Shown: one piece after another, positions 1 through 7,670 of the stretch
Position numbering within the stretch: the first letter of the stretch is position 1
Layout: each line of letters opens with the position of its first letter
Origin: Brachybacterium equifaecis
GTDB taxonomy: Bacteria > Actinomycetota > Actinomycetes > Actinomycetales > Dermabacteraceae
Reading direction: 5' to 3'
DNA length: 64,000 nucleotides
Assembly: GCF_023509525.1 (NCBI RefSeq)
Contig: NZ_JAKNCJ010000009.1
Coordinates: 23,976-87,975 of the forward strand
Position numbers and translations under genes: made by a program
Notes under the pieces: model-generated
What the model was told of the DNA's origin: nothing
What the model saw: the letters and a program-made list of their open reading frames with translations, nothing else
The model's database searches: none

Positions 1-58
1 ATGGATGGGTGCGCTGGGGTGCCGATTTCTTGTGGAGGCGGAAGATAGGAGGAGCGCG

Positions 59-901
59 ATGTGGGACGGCTCAGACGTGAGAAGCGCGGTGCGTCGGGCT
101 CTCGAGGGGGCAGGTGACCGCACGCCGCTGCGAGACGTGGAGGTGTGCGAGGTCGGCACGGGATCCCTGGTCCTCCTCACGCCGCGCACCGCGGTGCGCG
201 TGGCTCGTGATCGCCAGCGCGGCCCGGAGATCGAACGCGCTCAGCGCCTCGTCGACTCCCTCCTCGACCTGCCCTTCGCAGTGCCCCATTCGACCGGGCC
301 GACCGCCACCGCCGGCGGAGCGACAGCCATCCCCACGATGAGACTGAGCGGCGAGCCCCATCCGCCCCGCAGTGGAGACCCCGGACCCCTCCGGGAACTG
401 CTGGATGCTGTGCACGGCGTGGAGCTGGGCCCCTCCTGTCCCGACCTCGCGCAGAGGCATGCCTTCATGGGCGGGGACGGCTGGGAGCGTGTCCTGCGCG
501 ATCGCGTCGTCCCGCTCCTGCAGGAGGATCTGCGCGGGGAGGCCCGGGCGCGGATCGACGCCTACGCATCGCTCGCCCCCGTCGACCTCTGCTTCGGGCA
601 CGGAGACCTCGCCGGCACGAACGTCCTCTGGAGCGGCGGAGCGGTCAGCGGCGTCCTCGACTGGGACCTTGCCACGCTGGAGGACCCCGAGGAGGACCTC
701 GCCTCGCTCGCATGGTGGCACGGCTGGAACGTGATCGATGCGATCGCGCCAGGCAGGACCCCCGGCCGCGCGGAGACGTACCGGGACCTCTTCCCCCTCC
801 AGATGATCGCCTTCCACGTGCTGCACGATGGCGATGAGGCCGGGCTCGCGCGTCTGCTCGAGCGCACGGCACCACTCCTCCAGCAGCGCACCGTCTGCTG
901 A
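59..901 (+). CDS. Aminoglycoside phosphotransferase (APH/ChoK)-fold kinase
   Basis: Predicted cytoplasmic small-molecule kinase of 280 residues; the substrate is unknown. The catalytic loop reads H181-G-D183 followed by N188 (GHGDLAGTN), and the metal-binding DWD is D201/D203, so the kinase core looks complete. The reading frame is open from base 5, but the ATG chosen here has AGGAGG six bases upstream, which decides the start. It runs convergent with the broken CotH gene, and a palindromic repeat lies between the two stop codons. The family includes antibiotic-resistance enzymes, but many members phosphorylate ordinary metabolites, and nothing in the context indicates resistance. Confidence 0.8.
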   Translation: MWDGSDVRSAVRRALEGAGDRTPLRDVEVCEVGTGSLVLLTPRTAVRVARDRQRGPEIERAQRLVDSLLDLPFAVPHSTGPTATAGGATAIPTMRLSGEPHPPRSGDPGPLRELLDAVHGVELGPSCPDLAQRHAFMGGDGWERVLRDRVVPLLQEDLRGEARARIDAYASLAPVDLCFGHGDLAGTNVLWSGGAVSGVLDWDLATLEDPEEDLASLAWWHGWNVIDAIAPGRTPGRAETYRDLFPLQMIAFHVLHDGDEAGLARLLERTAPLLQQRTVC

Positions 902-947
902 GGCAGATCGTGCAGCCGGGGAACTGGCGCGACGCGAGGCGGGAATG

Positions 948-997
948 CGGCCCAGCCCGGTACCTTTCGCTGCGATGAAAGGTACCCAGGCGGGCCG
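948..997. repeat. Palindromic repeat family 1, copy 1
   Basis: A 50-base imperfect palindrome between two convergent genes. The arms meet around GGTACCTTTCGC and its complement, and the outer arms are CGGCCC and GGGCCG. Three more copies are found at 2783, 4899 and 15194. There is no T-tract, but the position after two stops suits a bidirectional terminator. Confidence 0.75.
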
Positions 998-1029
998 AAA
1001 CGCGGGCGGCGCAGGCGTTGCTCCGTGGG

Positions 1030-2619
1030 TCAGCTGCCCCCGTCGCTCGCGCCCGTGCCGACGCCAGCGCCCGTGCCCGCGCCGCCGGGCTGCCCCGCAC
1101 TCGCCGAACTCGACGTCCCGTCCAGCGCGGCGAGGATCGCGTCGGCATCGGACTGGACGTCGTCGGCCGAGATCAGAGCGGACGCCGTATCCGTCAGCAC
1201 CTTCGCACGAGCCTCGACGATCGCCTTCGCCGCGCCCGTGTCCACGAGGTCCGTGCGCAAGGTCGCGGCCTGCTCGGTGACGAGCTGTGAGAACGTCGAA
1301 TCCGCGGCGAAGCGCGTGGCCAGGATGTTCTTCCCGCCCATGCCGCCGCCGCGACCAGCTCCGCCCTGGCCGGCGGCCTGACCGGCGCCCTGGGCTCCGG
1401 CTGCCGGAGCTGCGCCGCCCGCGTCCGACGGGGCTGCGGCGCCGTCGGGCGCGCTTCCATCTGGCATAGCGCCGCCGGGCATCGCCCCGGCGGGCGGTGC
1501 GCCACGCTGGCCGTCCTGGGTCCCGCCCATCCCGCCGGGACCCCTGCCACCGCCCTGGCCGCCCCCGCCGGGGCCGACGCCGAAGGCCATGTTGTGGTCC
1601 CAGGCGACCACCGTCATCGTGCCCGCGTCGGGCCCGTAGTAGAGGTAGGAGTTGTTGCCGGGGCCGTCGATGTCGTCGAAGTTGCCGATCAGGTCCTCGA
1701 AGGCGAGGTAGCGGGCGAAGGCGTCGACGTCGAGATGCTGGGAGAGCTCCGATGCGAACGCGGAGTCGTCGGCCTCGTTGACGAACTTCAAGAACGCGGC
1801 GAGCGGGGCGTAGTTCTCCTCCCCGCCCTCGACGTCGAACACGCCGTCGTAGTCCTCGGCGGCATCGCCGCGGTAGCTGTAGTCGCCGCCCGCTTCCGCT
1901 TTGAAGAGCGTGCCGTCGGCCGAGAACACCGAGGTCATCCACGCGGTGTCGAGGAACTCGAGGATCAGGCGCAGCTGCGGGGCGCCGCCGTTGACGGTGA
2001 GGGAGGCGGGGGAGGAGAGCTGCGAGGCGAGGCCGGCATTCGCGAGCATGTCCAGGGCCACCGCCTCGTTCAGGGCGCTCGCGGTCGTGCTGTCGCGCAC
2101 GACGATGTCGGCGGCGCCGTCGAGGCTCTGCCCCTCGACGTTCTTGTCCAGGCGGATGCGCCAGGGGAGGGTCGCCGGGTCGGTGTCGGCGGTGATGCCC
2201 TCCAGCGAGGAGTTGCCCTTGAGCGTGAAGCCGACGTTCTCGAAGCTCTGGCCGTCGATGACGGCGGTGCCGGTGATCCACTCCTTGTCGGAGCTCGCGA
2301 GGAACGCCTCGAGCATCGCGGAGAGCTCGGCCGCGTCGATCGTGAGATCGATCGTGTGCAGGACGCTCGGATCCCACAGGGAGCTGGCCTAGGTGCGCTC
2401 GGCGCTGCCGTCCACCGAGGTGAGCGCCGCGACGCCGGACAAGGAGCCGGTCGTGGATCCGCAGGCGGCCAGCGCCGTCGCACCGCCGCCGGCGAGCAGG
2501 GCCGACAGCAGCAGGCTGCGGCGGGAGAAGCGGGCCGCGCTGCGAGAGGGGGCGGCGTCGGCGGGGTGAGCGGACTGAGCGGGGCGGGCGGAGCGGGCGG
2601 GTCGGGTGGAGCGGGGCAC
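1030..2619 (-). pseudogene. CotH-family lipoprotein gene interrupted by an in-frame amber codon
   Basis: Two open stretches in the same frame (2389-2619 and 1030-2388) are separated only by a TAG at 2389-2391. The first part encodes a Tat-type lipoprotein signal (RRSLLLSALLAGG, then a lipobox ending LAAC). After the stop the frame continues ASSLWDPSVLHTIDLTID, the usual opening strand of the CotH kinase domain, then the domain core (FTLKGNSS, then DHNMAFG). The C-terminal third has a long Gly/Pro/Ala-rich linker and a short helical tail. CotH proteins are atypical protein kinases; the bacterial lipoprotein forms are poorly characterised. A CAG-to-TAG transition would explain the break. Without readthrough the downstream part could only start internally near 2316 and would lack export and part of the domain. 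A sequencing error is the main alternative. Confidence 0.8.
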
Positions 2620-2782
2620 TGGAACCTCCGTGCGATCGTCGGAGAAGCCATCGGACCGCGCGCACCTGTCGGCGAGCTATGCGGGAGGTAGGGCGGGGCT
2701 GTCTGTTCGGGGAGGGCGAGTTCTGGGGCGTCGGACCCGGGTACGCGCTGCGGCCTGGCAACGCCAGACCCCGGAACACGCT

Positions 2783-2834
2783 GCGGCCCGCTCCGGTACC
2801 TTTCCGCGACGCGAAAGGTACCGGAGCGGGCCGC
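2783..2834. repeat. Palindromic repeat family 1, copy 2 (best copy)
   Basis: Perfect 21-base arms (2783-2803 and 2814-2834) enclose CCGCGACGCG, which can itself pair as CGCG-A-CGCG. The core is CCGGTACCTTT with its complement AAAGGTACCGG. It lies about 110 bases past the DUF4282 stop. The 327-base gap between that gene and the CotH gene otherwise holds only GC-rich sequence with repeated GGCCGC-type words; I see no gene in it. Confidence 0.85.
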
Positions 2835-2946
2835 AAGCAGGCCGCGCTGAGCAGGCCGCAAGCGGCCGCCCTGAGCGGGCGGCAAGCACGTCGCGCTTGG
2901 CGGCCCGCGCCGGCTCAGGGCCGGCGGCGGGCGCTCCGTCCGGGGA

Positions 2947-3507
2947 TCAGCCCCGCGTCTTCAGCTGGTCGACGATCTCGGTGGTGTTCTGCGAGGTGCG
3001 GATCGTGGCGACCACGAACTCGAGGCCCACGCGCAGCAGGAGGATCGTCAGCACGGGGAAGATCCAGCCGAACACGAGGTACAGCAGGAACGGCCAGATG
3101 GAGAAGTCGTCGTAGTAGCTCATGCCGGCGCCCATGATGAGCGACATGATGAGGCCGCCCACGTAGTTCAGGATCGCCCAGGCGATGCCGATGATGTAGA
3201 AGACCTGCACGAAGCGGATCGTCACGAAGTGGCGGAACGAGAAGTCGAAGATCGCGCCGAAGAAGCCCTTTGCCGTGGTGCCTGCGCCCGTCGGCTGTCC
3301 GCCCGTGTGGGTGCCGGCCGACGGCGAGCCGGGGTAGCCGGTGCCGTAGGCGCCGACCGCGGGATCGCTCGCGGGAGCCGCGGGGGACTGCGCGGTGCTC
3401 GACGCGCCCCAGGGGTCCTGGAAGGGAGCTGCAGGCGCGCCCTCGCTGCGCGGAGCGGCGGAGGAGCCCTGGTGGGGCTCGGGCTGGGTGTACGGGGACT
3501 GCGTCAT
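2947..3507 (-). CDS. DUF4282 domain-containing membrane protein
   Basis: A 186-residue protein of unknown function. The N-terminal ~90 residues are disordered and rich in Pro, Ser, Ala and Gly. The C-terminal half matches DUF4282: an amphipathic FDFSFRHFVTIRFVQVFY segment, a first membrane span (IIGIAWAILNYVGGLIMSL) and a second (FLLYLVFGWIFPVLTILLLR), ending in a charged tail. The start is the ATG giving MTQSPYTQ, not an in-frame start 14 codons upstream, because the extension is low-complexity and the downstream start begins a typical proline-rich tail. Family members are widespread in Actinomycetota as small inner-membrane proteins with no assigned role. Confidence 0.75.
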   Translation of the reverse strand: MTQSPYTQPEPHQGSSAAPRSEGAPAAPFQDPWGASSTAQSPAAPASDPAVGAYGTGYPGSPSAGTHTGGQPTGAGTTAKGFFGAIFDFSFRHFVTIRFVQVFYIIGIAWAILNYVGGLIMSLIMGAGMSYYDDFSIWPFLLYLVFGWIFPVLTILLLRVGLEFVVATIRTSQNTTEIVDQLKTRG

Positions 3508-3621
3508 GGGGTGCCTCGATCGGGGAGGGGAGGGATGCCGCGCGGGCATTTCGGGCGCGGTTGGACTCTCAACACTAACCTTTCTGCTCCTGTGTCGGGC
3601 GGCCCCGTCCAGGCCCCGCTC

Positions 3622-4758
3622 TCACCCCCGCCCGAGCTGCTGCGACAGCGGGCAGGCCCACACGTCGAGACCGCCGCGACCGGCCTGGTTGATGTATTCC
3701 GCGACCTCGCGGTACGAGCGGCCGAGCGGGGTCTCGTGGTACGCGACGCCGAGGCTGCGGCAGTACTCGCGCACGATCGGCGCCGCGCGGCGCAGGTTCG
3801 GGCGCGCCATCGAGGGGAAGAGGTGATGCTCGATCTGGAGGTTCAGCCCGCCCATGAGCACGTCGACCATCCGCCCGCCGGAGATGTTCCTGCTCATGAG
3901 CACCTGGCGGCGCAGGAAGTCGACCTTCACGCCCTTGGGGAGGATCGGCATGCCGATGTGGTTCGGCGCGAAGGCGAGCCCCATGCAGAGGCCGAACACG
4001 CCGAGCTCGACCGCGGCGAACGCGAGCGCCTTGCCCGGCGAGAGCACCAGGAAGATCAGCGCGAAGAACGCGACCAGTCGCACCGCGATGAAGGTGAGCT
4101 CGACCGCGCGCCGCTTGATCGGCCGCTTCGACAGCAGGCGGGAGATGCCCTGGACGTGCAGGTTCACGCCCTCCAGGAGCAGCAGCGGGAAGAAGAACAG
4201 GCCCTGGCGAGCCGTCAGCCAGCGGCCGAGGCGGGTCCGGCGGGCCTGTGCGTCGCCGGGCGCGAACACGAGCACGCCGGGGGCGATGTCGGGATCGGTG
4301 CCGACGGTGTTCGGCGAGCCGTGGTGCTTGGAGTGCTTGCCGTTCCACCAGCCGAGCCCCATGCCCGCGCCGAGGTTCACCACCAGCAGCGAGACCCACT
4401 CGTTCCACCGGGCCGACGCGAAGATCTGCCGGTGCGCGGCGTCGTGCCCGAGGAACGCGACCTGCGTCATGAGCAGGGCGAACGCGGCGGCGATCAGCAT
4501 CTGCCACCACGAGTCGCCGATCAGCAGGAACGCGACCACGAGAGCGGCCCCGATCAGCGGCAGGCCGATGAGGCGGCGCCAGTAGTGCCCGTAGGCCCGC
4601 TGCAGCAGCCCCGCGCTCTTGATGCGGGCGCTGAGCGCGGTGAAGTCCGACAGGTGCGCGTTCGGGGCGCGGCGCGGGGCCCCGGCCGGGGCGGGCGCCG
4701 CGGCGCCGTCGGCCGACGGAGAGGGCAGGGGGGAGGGGAATGCGGAGGATGCGGTCAT
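3622..4758 (-). CDS. Membrane fatty-acid desaturase
   Basis: Di-iron membrane desaturase of 378 residues that introduces a double bond into an acyl chain (acyl-lipid or acyl-CoA). The three histidine boxes are intact: HDAAH at 105-109, HSKHH at 142-146, and QIEHH at 308-312. The Q-x-x-HH form of the third box is typical of the front-end/acyl-lipid group. Hydrophobic spans flank the boxes (about 64-100, 186-200, 225-240, 246-265). The ATG is preceded by AGGAG with a 7-base spacer. The first ~30 residues are a disordered Pro/Ala-rich tail. Likely role is adjusting membrane fluidity; regiospecificity cannot be read from the sequence. Confidence 0.85.
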   Translation of the reverse strand: MTASSAFPSPLPSPSADGAAAPAPAGAPRRAPNAHLSDFTALSARIKSAGLLQRAYGHYWRRLIGLPLIGAALVVAFLLIGDSWWQMLIAAAFALLMTQVAFLGHDAAHRQIFASARWNEWVSLLVVNLGAGMGLGWWNGKHSKHHGSPNTVGTDPDIAPGVLVFAPGDAQARRTRLGRWLTARQGLFFFPLLLLEGVNLHVQGISRLLSKRPIKRRAVELTFIAVRLVAFFALIFLVLSPGKALAFAAVELGVFGLCMGLAFAPNHIGMPILPKGVKVDFLRRQVLMSRNISGGRMVDVLMGGLNLQIEHHLFPSMARPNLRRAAPIVREYCRSLGVAYHETPLGRSYREVAEYINQAGRGGLDVWACPLSQQLGRG

Positions 4759-4898
4759 CGGAGGCTCCTGCTGCGGTAGAACAGCGGCTGCCGTCCAGGT
4801 GGACCGCTCTCGACAGTACGGGCCCGCCGCCGGTTACCGGCGGGTCCGGCGAATACTGCTCACCCCTCGGACGCGGTCGGGCCGTCGCGCCCTCGGCA

Positions 4899-4946
4899 GG
4901 CCCGCTCCGGTACCTTTGCGCGACGCGAAGGGTACCTGGGCGGGCC
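4899..4946. repeat. Palindromic repeat family 1, copy 3
   Basis: Imperfect palindrome with outer arms GGCCCGC and GCGGGCC and the core CCGGTACCTTTGCG facing CGCGAAGGGTACC. It lies upstream of the desaturase gene and beyond the terminator-like hairpin of the small acidic gene. Confidence 0.75.
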
Positions 4947-4998
4947 GCAATCGGCCGGCGCCGCCACCAGCACCGCCCGCTCCGTCCCCGCCCACGGA

Positions 4999-5036
4999 AG
5001 CGGCCCCGCATCCGGTGATCCGGGTGCGGGGCCGCT
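4999..5036 (-). terminator. Hairpin after the small acidic gene
   Basis: Seventeen-base arms (AGCGGCCCCGCATCCGG and its complement, with one G-U wobble) around a TGAT loop, starting 17 bases past the stop of the 45-residue gene. Strong GC hairpin, no U-tract. Confidence 0.65.
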
Positions 5037-5053
5037 CGGCGCGAGGGCGAGGC

Positions 5054-5191
5054 TCAGGAATCGGCCTTCTGGGCGTCGTCCGTGGTGGTCTGCGCCTGAG
5101 CGTCCTCGGTGGTCTCGCCCTCCTGGGGCATCTCCTCCGACGCGCTCTTCTCGAGGTTCTCGCCCTCGTGCAGGTCGTTGTTGTCGTTCAT
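5054..5191 (-). CDS. Small acidic hydrophilic protein
   Basis: A 45-residue protein beginning MNDNNDLHEGENLEKS and ending QKADS, rich in Glu, Asp, Gln and Thr with no hydrophobic segment. It is presumably soluble and disordered. The call rests on a strong AAGGAGG about 6 bases before the ATG and a clean hairpin just after the stop; the frame is open upstream but that extension is Arg/Pro-rich and reads like non-coding sequence. I do not recognise a family. Confidence 0.55.
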   Translation of the reverse strand: MNDNNDLHEGENLEKSASEEMPQEGETTEDAQAQTTTDDAQKADS

Positions 5192-5295
5192 CTCTGCCTC
5201 CTTCGCCCGGGGAACTGCGGATGCGCCCAATCTACGCCGCAGTGCCTGAGCGGTGCGAGGGGCACTCGGATCTCGTCCCTCCGTCGGCCCCCCCC

Positions 5296-5363
5296 GTCGG
5301 CCCCGCCCCTCCATCGGCCCCGCCCCTCCCTCGGCCCCGCGCCTCCGTCGGCCCCGCGCAGCC
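5296..5363. repeat. Four 17-base tandem repeats
   Basis: Four head-to-tail units of the form NTCGGCCCCGCCCCTCC, starting at 5296, 5313, 5330 and 5347, with a partial unit before them. They occupy the gap ahead of the first GPP34 gene. Copy number could vary between strains. Confidence 0.7.
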
Positions 5364-5430
5364 CCAGCGCCACGCGCATGCCGCGAACCGCCTGGATGCG
5401 CCTGCCGGCCATGCCCGGCACACTGCTCGC

Positions 5431-6129
5431 ATGACGAACCGCCCGCCCCTGACCGCCGAGGCCTTCCTCCTGCTCACCGACGACCGCGGCAGGGTCGAAT
5501 CCGCGGAGCGGCGCCGCCACGCGATCGCAGCCGCAGCCCTGATGGAGCTCGCCCTGCGCGGCCGGATCGCGATCACCCGGGACGAGACGGGCACCGCCCG
5601 GATCCTCGACGCCTCGCCGGTGGGGATCCCGGAGCTCGACCAGGCCCTCGCCGCGCTCGCCGACCTGCCGGGCGCCCGACTGGATGCGGTGATCCGCCAC
5701 CCGAGCATGGACCTCGTGGAGGCGACCGCGGGCAACCTCATCGCCAGCGGCGCGATCGAGCGCAGGAGCGGACTGCTCGGCGCCGCCTACCCCGCGCGCG
5801 ACCGCGCCCTCAAGGGCGCTCTGCAGGCACACCTCGGCGGGATCCTCGACGGACGCGCCGAGGCCTCGGCCCAGGATCTGCTCCTGCTGGACCTGCTGAT
5901 CCCGGCGGAGCATCTGCACGATGTCCTCGGGCGCCTCGCGGGGGGCCTGAAGGGGCGCAGGCTCACCGAGCGGATCGTAGAGCTGACGAGCGGCAGCCCT
6001 GCTGTCGCCGCCCTCGGCCCGGCGGGTGAGGAGCTGCGCGTGATCAGCCTCTGCCTGTGGTCGGTGGACACCTCGCCCGCGGCGCTGACCCTGCTGGCGA
6101 GTCGGATCTGGGACACCCCGCCCGCCTGA
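5431..6129 (+). CDS. GPP34 (GOLPH3/Vps74-like) family protein, first of a tandem pair
   Basis: A 232-residue homologue of the GPP34 family, whose eukaryotic members (GOLPH3, Vps74) bind phosphatidylinositol-4-phosphate at the Golgi. The role of the actinobacterial proteins is unknown. The opening LTAEAFLLLTDDRGR and the ALMELALRGRI helix are family hallmarks, followed by a helical domain of the usual length. The start is the ATG giving MTNRPPL, because the next gene starts with the same MTNR-PLTAE. A weak -10-like CACACT lies six bases before the ATG, so the message may be leaderless. It is 113 bases upstream of its paralogue on the same strand. Confidence 0.8.
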   Translation: MTNRPPLTAEAFLLLTDDRGRVESAERRRHAIAAAALMELALRGRIAITRDETGTARILDASPVGIPELDQALAALADLPGARLDAVIRHPSMDLVEATAGNLIASGAIERRSGLLGAAYPARDRALKGALQAHLGGILDGRAEASAQDLLLLDLLIPAEHLHDVLGRLAGGLKGRRLTERIVELTSGSPAVAALGPAGEELRVISLCLWSVDTSPAALTLLASRIWDTPPA

Positions 6130-6242
6130 ACCCGCCCCGCTGAGCAGCCCCGCTGGGCTGCCCCGGCGAACGGCCGGTGAACACTGCCGGGCCTGAGACC
6201 TCGCTGGGTGCGCGGCAGGATCGCCCTCCCGAGACTGCCCCC

Positions 6243-6923
6243 ATGACGAACCGTGCGCCCCTGACCGCCGAGATCTTCCTCCTGCTGACCGATGACCGCG
6301 GGAAGTCCGCGGCGTCCGACACCCGCACCCACGCGATCGCCGCCGCCGCCATCGCCGACCTCGCCCTGCGCGGCCGCATCGCCTTCAGCGAGGAGAAGAA
6401 TCCCCGCATCGAGATCCTCGACTCCGCGCCGACGGGCATCCCCGAGCTCGACCAGGCCCTCGCCGCGCTCGCCGAGATGCCCCGCAAGCGCATCGACGCG
6501 ATCGTGCAGAACCGCCGGATGAACCTCGTGGAGGCCACTGCCGGTCCGCTCATCGACTCCGGCGCCATCGAGCGGAAGGACGGCCTGTTCAGCGCGTCCT
6601 TCCCGGAGCGCGATGGCGCCCTCGAGGACGCCCTGCGCGCGCATCTGGCCGACATCGTCACCGGTCGCGCGCAGCCCGACGAGCGCGACGTGGTGCTCCT
6701 GCAGTTCCTGCGCTCAGCCGATATCGCGCACGCGATCCTGAAGGACGACGTCCCCGAGCTCAGCCGCCGCGAGCTCGACCGGCGCATCACCGAGCTGGCC
6801 GCGGAGAGCCCCGCCGCGCGGGCGCTCGGGAAGATCGGCGAGGACCTCGAGGCCGTTCTCCTCACGATGTTCGTGATCAACCCCAGCGCGACGAACGCGG
6901 CGCTGCTGATGAGCCGCAGCTGA
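6243..6923 (+). CDS. GPP34 (GOLPH3/Vps74-like) family protein, second of a tandem pair
   Basis: A 226-residue paralogue of the preceding gene, sharing the opening MTNR-PLTAE-FLLLTDDRG, the IPELDQALAALA segment and a similar MNLVEAT stretch, but otherwise well diverged. It looks like an old tandem duplication. Its C-terminal helices end in LLTMFVINPSATNAALLMS. No catalytic motif is known for the family. A role at the membrane surface is possible by analogy with GOLPH3, but this is inference. Confidence 0.8.
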   Translation: MTNRAPLTAEIFLLLTDDRGKSAASDTRTHAIAAAAIADLALRGRIAFSEEKNPRIEILDSAPTGIPELDQALAALAEMPRKRIDAIVQNRRMNLVEATAGPLIDSGAIERKDGLFSASFPERDGALEDALRAHLADIVTGRAQPDERDVVLLQFLRSADIAHAILKDDVPELSRRELDRRITELAAESPAARALGKIGEDLEAVLLTMFVINPSATNAALLMSRS

Positions 6924-6989
6924 TGAGCTGCGACTGAAGGCCCGCTGCCGAGGCTCTGCCTCAGCAGGCGCTGCCTCAGCAGGCCCTGC

Positions 6990-7670
6990 TCAGCGCTGCC
7001 GCGCTCTCCGCACCGCCGCGTCCCGCGCCCACATCGCCGCTGACAGCAGCATCATCACCGCGAGGATGATCGCGGCCATCCGCAGCGCCTGCGGGTAGCC
7101 GAGCACACCGGCGTCGATGAAGCCGTAGGGGTACCAGGCGGTGATCGCGCCGCGCAGCAGGGTCACGGCCGCATAGAGCAGCGGGAACACCGCGGCTGCG
7201 ACGAGGTCCCGCAGCCGCAGCAGTCCGAAAGGTCCGGTCAGGAGCCACGCCAGCGGGGCGAGCCAGGGGATCGCGACGTGCTGGATCCCGTCGGTGATGA
7301 CGTGCAGCCCCTGCGGGTCATCAAAGGGCCGCAGCAGGAACCAGTGCACGACCCCGGTGATGACGATCCCCGCGACCGCATTCATCAGCAGCGCCCGCAG
7401 CACAGGGCCGAGCGCCCGGCCCAGCATCAGCGGGATCGCGACGATCGCGACCAGCAGGTTCGTGAGGATCGTGAAGTAGGAGAAGAGCCGAGCGAGCGCC
7501 TGGCTGAGGCTCTGCCCGCTGACACCGGTGACGGCTTCGGTCACGGTGAGCGAGGTCGCCATGCACAGCCCGACCACGGAGAGCACCGCGACCGCGCCCC
7601 ACGCGAGCCGTGCCGGGCCTGTGGCCGGTCCGGTGCCCGTGCCCGTCGGCGTCTGGAGAGTCGCTGTCAT
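6990..7670 (-). CDS. Pr6Pr family membrane protein
   Basis: A 226-residue integral membrane protein with about six spans and the family signatures FSYFTILTNLLV (near residue 65) and WYPYGFID (near 183). The family is common in Actinomycetota, and its biochemical role is not established. Its ATG overlaps the stop of the upstream nucleotidyltransferase gene in an ATGA, so the two are co-transcribed and probably translationally coupled. Confidence 0.8.
   Translation of the reverse strand: MTATLQTPTGTGTGPATGPARLAWGAVAVLSVVGLCMATSLTVTEAVTGVSGQSLSQALARLFSYFTILTNLLVAIVAIPLMLGRALGPVLRALLMNAVAGIVITGVVHWFLLRPFDDPQGLHVITDGIQHVAIPWLAPLAWLLTGPFGLLRLRDLVAAAVFPLLYAAVTLLRGAITAWYPYGFIDAGVLGYPQALRMAAIILAVMMLLSAAMWARDAAVRRARQR

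Noticed and set aside
71..2836. A 921-codon minus-strand frame
   Set aside because: It covers the APH gene and the CotH gene in other frames, and the translation is almost all Arg, Ala, Gly and Pro. It is a composition artefact.
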